Below are positions 61,838 to 64,000 of a stretch of 64,000 bases of DNA, one piece after another. Position 1 is the stretch's first letter; each line of letters starts with the position of its first letter. The notes under the pieces are model-generated. The model was not told the origin of the DNA, made no database searches, and saw nothing but the letters and a program-made list of their open reading frames with translations. The translations under genes were made by a program, and so were the position numbers. Location: positions 1 through 64,000 of the forward strand of contig JBBQPM010000009.1 in assembly GCA_038217425.1 (NCBI GenBank), read 5' to 3'. The stretch comes from JAIEPT01 sp038217425 (GTDB taxonomy: Bacteria > Planctomycetota > Planctomycetia > Gemmatales > Gemmataceae).

Positions 61838-62485
61838 TCAGGAGCGTTTCGTTTTCTCCACGTCCGTGAGGATGCCGTGAAAGACCACGTCCATGATGTC
61901 GCGCGCCTGTTCCGCGGGGGGGACCTTTTTGCCGGTGAAGAAGTTGACGAAGATCGTGCCGTACATCAGTTGCCCAAAGACGTCGGTGATGCGCTCGACC
62001 GGAACGTCGCGAATTCGGCCAGCCGTGATCAGGTCGCGGTACATCTGCTTCCAGCGCTCGAGGTTCGATTCGCGATGGGCGAAGTAGGTGTGCTGCTTGC
62101 GGTCCTTGAACTGGGCACGCTCCTGCATCAGTAGTTCGACGTAGCCGGGATGCTCGGCAAAGAAGACGAGGTACGCCTCGACGGCCCGCGCGATTTGCTG
62201 GAGCGGGTCGGCGACGCCGACGATGGAGGCGTCGATTTTCTGTCGCAGGTGCACCATGACGCGATCGACGGCAGCGAGGAAGAGATCCTGTTTGCTGGGG
62301 AAGTATCGGTAGAGGGTGCCTTTGCCGACGCCGAGCTTGTCGGCAAGCATTTGCGTGTCGGTATTGGCGTAGCCGAGTTCGGCGAAAAGATGGGCGGCGG
62401 CGTGCAGGATGTCCTCGCGGCGCTGGGCGGCGAGGAGGGGATCGGGCTTACGGCGCACGGCGCGGATGGCAACGCGTTTGAACAT
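61838..62485 (-). CDS. TetR/AcrR-family transcriptional regulator
   Basis: This 215-residue protein has an N-terminal HTH: REDILHAAAHLFAELGYANT, then DTQMLADKLGVGKGTLYRYF and PSKQDLF. The ligand-binding domain follows. It is very probably the local repressor of the RND operon downstream (61694 to 56912). A palindrome 18 bp upstream of its start is the likely operator and would give autorepression. Confidence 0.9.
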   Translation of the reverse strand: MFKRVAIRAVRRKPDPLLAAQRREDILHAAAHLFAELGYANTDTQMLADKLGVGKGTLYRYFPSKQDLFLAAVDRVMVHLRQKIDASIVGVADPLQQIARAVEAYLVFFAEHPGYVELLMQERAQFKDRKQHTYFAHRESNLERWKQMYRDLITAGRIRDVPVERITDVFGQLMYGTIFVNFFTGKKVPPAEQARDIMDVVFHGILTDVEKTKRS

Positions 62486-62502
62486 AGAGTCCTCGGTGGA
62501 AG

Positions 62503-62518
62503 CGGACTGACCAGTCCG
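62503..62518. promoter_or_regulatory. Likely TetR operator
   Basis: CGGACTGACCAGTCCG is a palindrome (CGGACT/AGTCCG with GACC centre), centred 26 bp before the TetR start codon. TetR-family efflux regulators commonly bind ACTGACCAGTC-like sites, which I recall from family members; the exact site here is a prediction. Confidence 0.5.
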
Positions 62519-62606
62519 TCTTCTTCACATGGTACGCGACGCCGCTCGGGCGATCAACGGCAACACGGGTGAATTTGGGAGAATTGGCCAAAGATTGCAG
62601 CGGATG

Positions 62607-62813
62607 TTACGACGGCACGGCGGGGGGTTCGTCCTGGAGGACGATTTCCTCGGGCGGCACGACGACGACCTTGCCGTCGCGCCAGATGACGATGGGATGT
62701 CCGAGAAGTTTGTGCTCACGCACCGTAGCTCGCACCGCTTCGCCCATGGCTTTCAACATTCCAGCGGTATCGCGCATCCGCTCGGTTACGGTGAGTTTGC
62801 CGTTCTCGTTCAT
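62607..62813 (-). CDS. Small protein coupled to the zeta-like toxin
   Basis: This 68-residue protein starts at an ATG that overlaps the toxin stop by 4 bp. It is mostly helical (LTVTERMRDTAGMLKAMGEAV) with a C-terminal HPIVIWRDGKVVVVPPEEI. Such small partners of zeta-like kinases occur in many genomes and could be an antitoxin. However, it is downstream of the toxin, unlike epsilon/zeta, and shows no epsilon helix bundle. Confidence 0.6.
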   Translation of the reverse strand: MNENGKLTVTERMRDTAGMLKAMGEAVRATVREHKLLGHPIVIWRDGKVVVVPPEEIVLQDEPPAVPS

Positions 62814-63391
62814 GGCTTCGCTCCTAATTGCATGAGATTCCAAGCCGCCGGATCAGCAATCGATTCCATTATACCACTCTTCTCGGCGATCAATCGAGGC
62901 GCCTTTGGATCCGAGTTGTCGAAGACGCGAATGGCGTCGGCGATCGGGGAATATAAGTGGAAAAAATTGACGAGGCCCAACCGATAGCGCCGCCGCACGG
63001 TTTCGTCAGGGACGTGATGCCCGCCGCGCGAAACGCGGTCGGCCACCCGGCGGATCGACATTTCCGGCTCGGGGAGCCAAAGGTAGATGAGGTGAAAGTG
63101 ATAGCCCTCGGTCTTGAGTTCGGCGATCCAGGGGGCGAACGTCTTGCTCGCCAGGGTCGTCTCAAAGGCGAAGTCGACGCGCTTCTCCGCTAATTCCTTG
63201 AGATGCTCCAGCATGATTCGGCCCGCCTTGAAGGCCATGCTCTCGGAATTGAATTCCGCCAGGCCGCGTGCCAGCGTATCCGCGTTCACGTAATTTTGGA
63301 TGCCGAGCTGATCGCAGACGATCTTTTTCGCGGTGGTGCTTTTGCCCGCCCCGTTGGGTCCCGCCAAGATGACGACGTTCGGTGCGTCCAT
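62810..63391 (-). CDS. Zeta-toxin-family P-loop kinase
   Basis: The protein has 193 residues from ATG 63391; the frame is open to 63424. Walker A ILAGPNGAGKST (8-19), NADTLARGL, FAFETTLAS and RRVADRVSRGGHHV match zeta toxins, which phosphorylate UDP-N-acetylglucosamine and block cell-wall synthesis. Family members with this short length may phosphorylate other targets. It overlaps the next gene, so the pair is a likely toxin-antitoxin or regulatory unit. The neutralising partner is probably the protein at 62607. Confidence 0.8.
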   Translation of the reverse strand: MDAPNVVILAGPNGAGKSTTAKKIVCDQLGIQNYVNADTLARGLAEFNSESMAFKAGRIMLEHLKELAEKRVDFAFETTLASKTFAPWIAELKTEGYHFHLIYLWLPEPEMSIRRVADRVSRGGHHVPDETVRRRYRLGLVNFFHLYSPIADAIRVFDNSDPKAPRLIAEKSGIMESIADPAAWNLMQLGAKP

Positions 63392-63529
63392 GGTGCGCGC
63401 CTCCTTCCCGAATTTGCATGCCATCGCTCAACCGTCGACCGCGACGCGGATGTTATTTTAACTTCTCGTCCCATGCTTGAATACGGACTCTTTGACGCGA
63501 AATTGTTGCCGAAAATCCCAATTTCTTGC

Positions 63530-63559
63530 TTGACATCACAAGTGTACAAATGTTAATAT
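63530..63559 (+). promoter_or_regulatory. Predicted strong sigma70-type promoter
   Basis: TTGACA (63530-63535) and TAATAT (63554-63559) are separated by 18 bp, or TTAATA (63553-63558) with 17 bp. It is among the best promoter matches in the window. The spacer (TCACAAGTGTACAAATGT) is AT-rich relative to its surroundings. Confidence 0.6.
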
Positions 63560-63601
63560 ACAGTCTGGCTCCCCTCATTCGCACCCGTGTGGAGAAACGC
63601 C

Positions 63602-64000
63602 ATGACTCAGCCCGCCGCCGCCCGTAACCAGACGACGAATTCGCCCCTGCACGCTGCCTTCCAGACCGCGATTCGCGAAGAGGATTTGGCCGCCGTCGCC
63701 CGCGTTCTCCTTGCCCAGGCCCTGGAAGGCAACCTACAGGCGGTTCGCCTGTTGCTGAACTACACCCTAGGCAAGCCCGGCGGCAAAACGCCGCCCGTGG
63801 AGGAGGAAACTCCCGCGGCGGGCGAGACCGTGCCCCCCGAAGCGGACGATCCGCTCTTGACGCCTGCGGAACCGGTTGACCGTCGGCCGGCGCCGCAGCC
63901 GTGGACTGCGCCGCGGCGCGAAACGTCGCCTCCGTTGCACGATCGCATTTGCAACGCGCAGCGCGATTTCGCGACGCTTTTGGAAAGCGATGACGACCCG
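63602..64000 (+). CDS. Partial protein of unknown function, runs off the right edge
   Basis: ATG 63602 opens a frame of at least 133 codons. A helical block (EDLAAVARVLLAQALEGNLQ, then AVRLLLNYTLGKP) is followed by a Pro-, Glu- and Ala-rich disordered stretch. The block AVRLLLxYxLGKP is one I recall from DUF5681-type or terminase-associated proteins in planctomycetes, so phage or mobile origin is possible. The rest lies outside the window. Confidence 0.55.
   Translation, partial: MTQPAAARNQTTNSPLHAAFQTAIREEDLAAVARVLLAQALEGNLQAVRLLLNYTLGKPGGKTPPVEEETPAAGETVPPEADDPLLTPAEPVDRRPAPQPWTAPRRETSPPLHDRICNAQRDFATLLESDDDP

Noticed and set aside
1..64000. tRNA and rRNA genes
   Set aside because: I looked for the GGTTCGA-type T-arm and CCA-ended acceptor stems between genes and for 16S/23S blocks and saw none; a covariance-model scan would be decisive.

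Overview
The window reads as chromosomal DNA of a high-GC planctomycete, probably of the Gemmata/Pirellula side of the phylum. The evidence is family content: four Tat-signal DUF1501 proteins, a DUF1549/DUF1553 protein with c-type haem-like motifs, a secreted sulfatase, a ceramidase-fold hydrolase, and many conserved planctomycete proteins of unknown function. Intergenic DNA is unusually full of palindromic repeats. No rRNA, tRNA or CRISPR array was seen.

Layout. 1-5830 is a mobile-element-flanked segment. Two IS4-like remnants in the same orientation bracket a cassette of HPr-kinase-like protein, PqqD domain fused to an exported Cys-rich peptide, and nucleotidyltransferase. The same segment holds a RAYT transposase relic, a MITE-like element, a foreign-looking SpoU/TrmH methyltransferase and a sialidase relic. 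5866-11176 holds a kelch protein, D-amino-acid transaminase, fructose-1,6-bisphosphatase, a Gfo/Idh/MocA protein and a bifunctional-nuclease-family protein. 11290-21126 is a phosphate regulon split in two, pstB-phoU-phoB and pstS-pstC-pstA. Between the halves lie a DUF1501 gene and an anti-sigma-like pair. An 18-bp motif with 11-bp periodicity lies upstream of both halves and looks like a Pho box. 21309-25161 has a small membrane protein, RNA 3'-phosphate cyclase, a sulfatase and a PIN-toxin module. 25330-32319 is a planctomycete-type operon: small protein, DUF1501, DUF1549/1553, DUF1501, DUF1501.

32545-38697 carries an outer-membrane barrel, glnS, a tandem palindrome array, a ceramidase-like hydrolase, and DUF971 plus an Mrp ATPase with no CxxC. 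38741-44812 (minus) looks like one operon: SDR, asparagine synthetase B, FtsX-type permease, LolD/MacB-type ATPase and HlyD-type adaptor. 45632-47968 is a TolC-like lipoprotein. 48303-51035 has an APS/PAPS reductase and a fusion of a terpene-cyclase-like helical barrel with DUF362. 51176-54368 is a tightly overlapping trio: a two-helix protein and two GT22/Alg9-like glycosyltransferases. 54479-62485 has a conserved protein, a CPBP protease, an RND pump with its adaptor, and a TetR regulator with a likely operator. 62607-63391 is a zeta-like toxin gene with a coupled small gene. A partial gene behind a strong promoter ends the window.

The most unusual items are the HprK/PqqD-Cys/nucleotidyltransferase cassette, the cyclase-like/DUF362 fusion, the AsnB/SDR/ABC-exporter operon, and the density of palindromic repeats, one of which has become the coded C-terminus of the RND pump.
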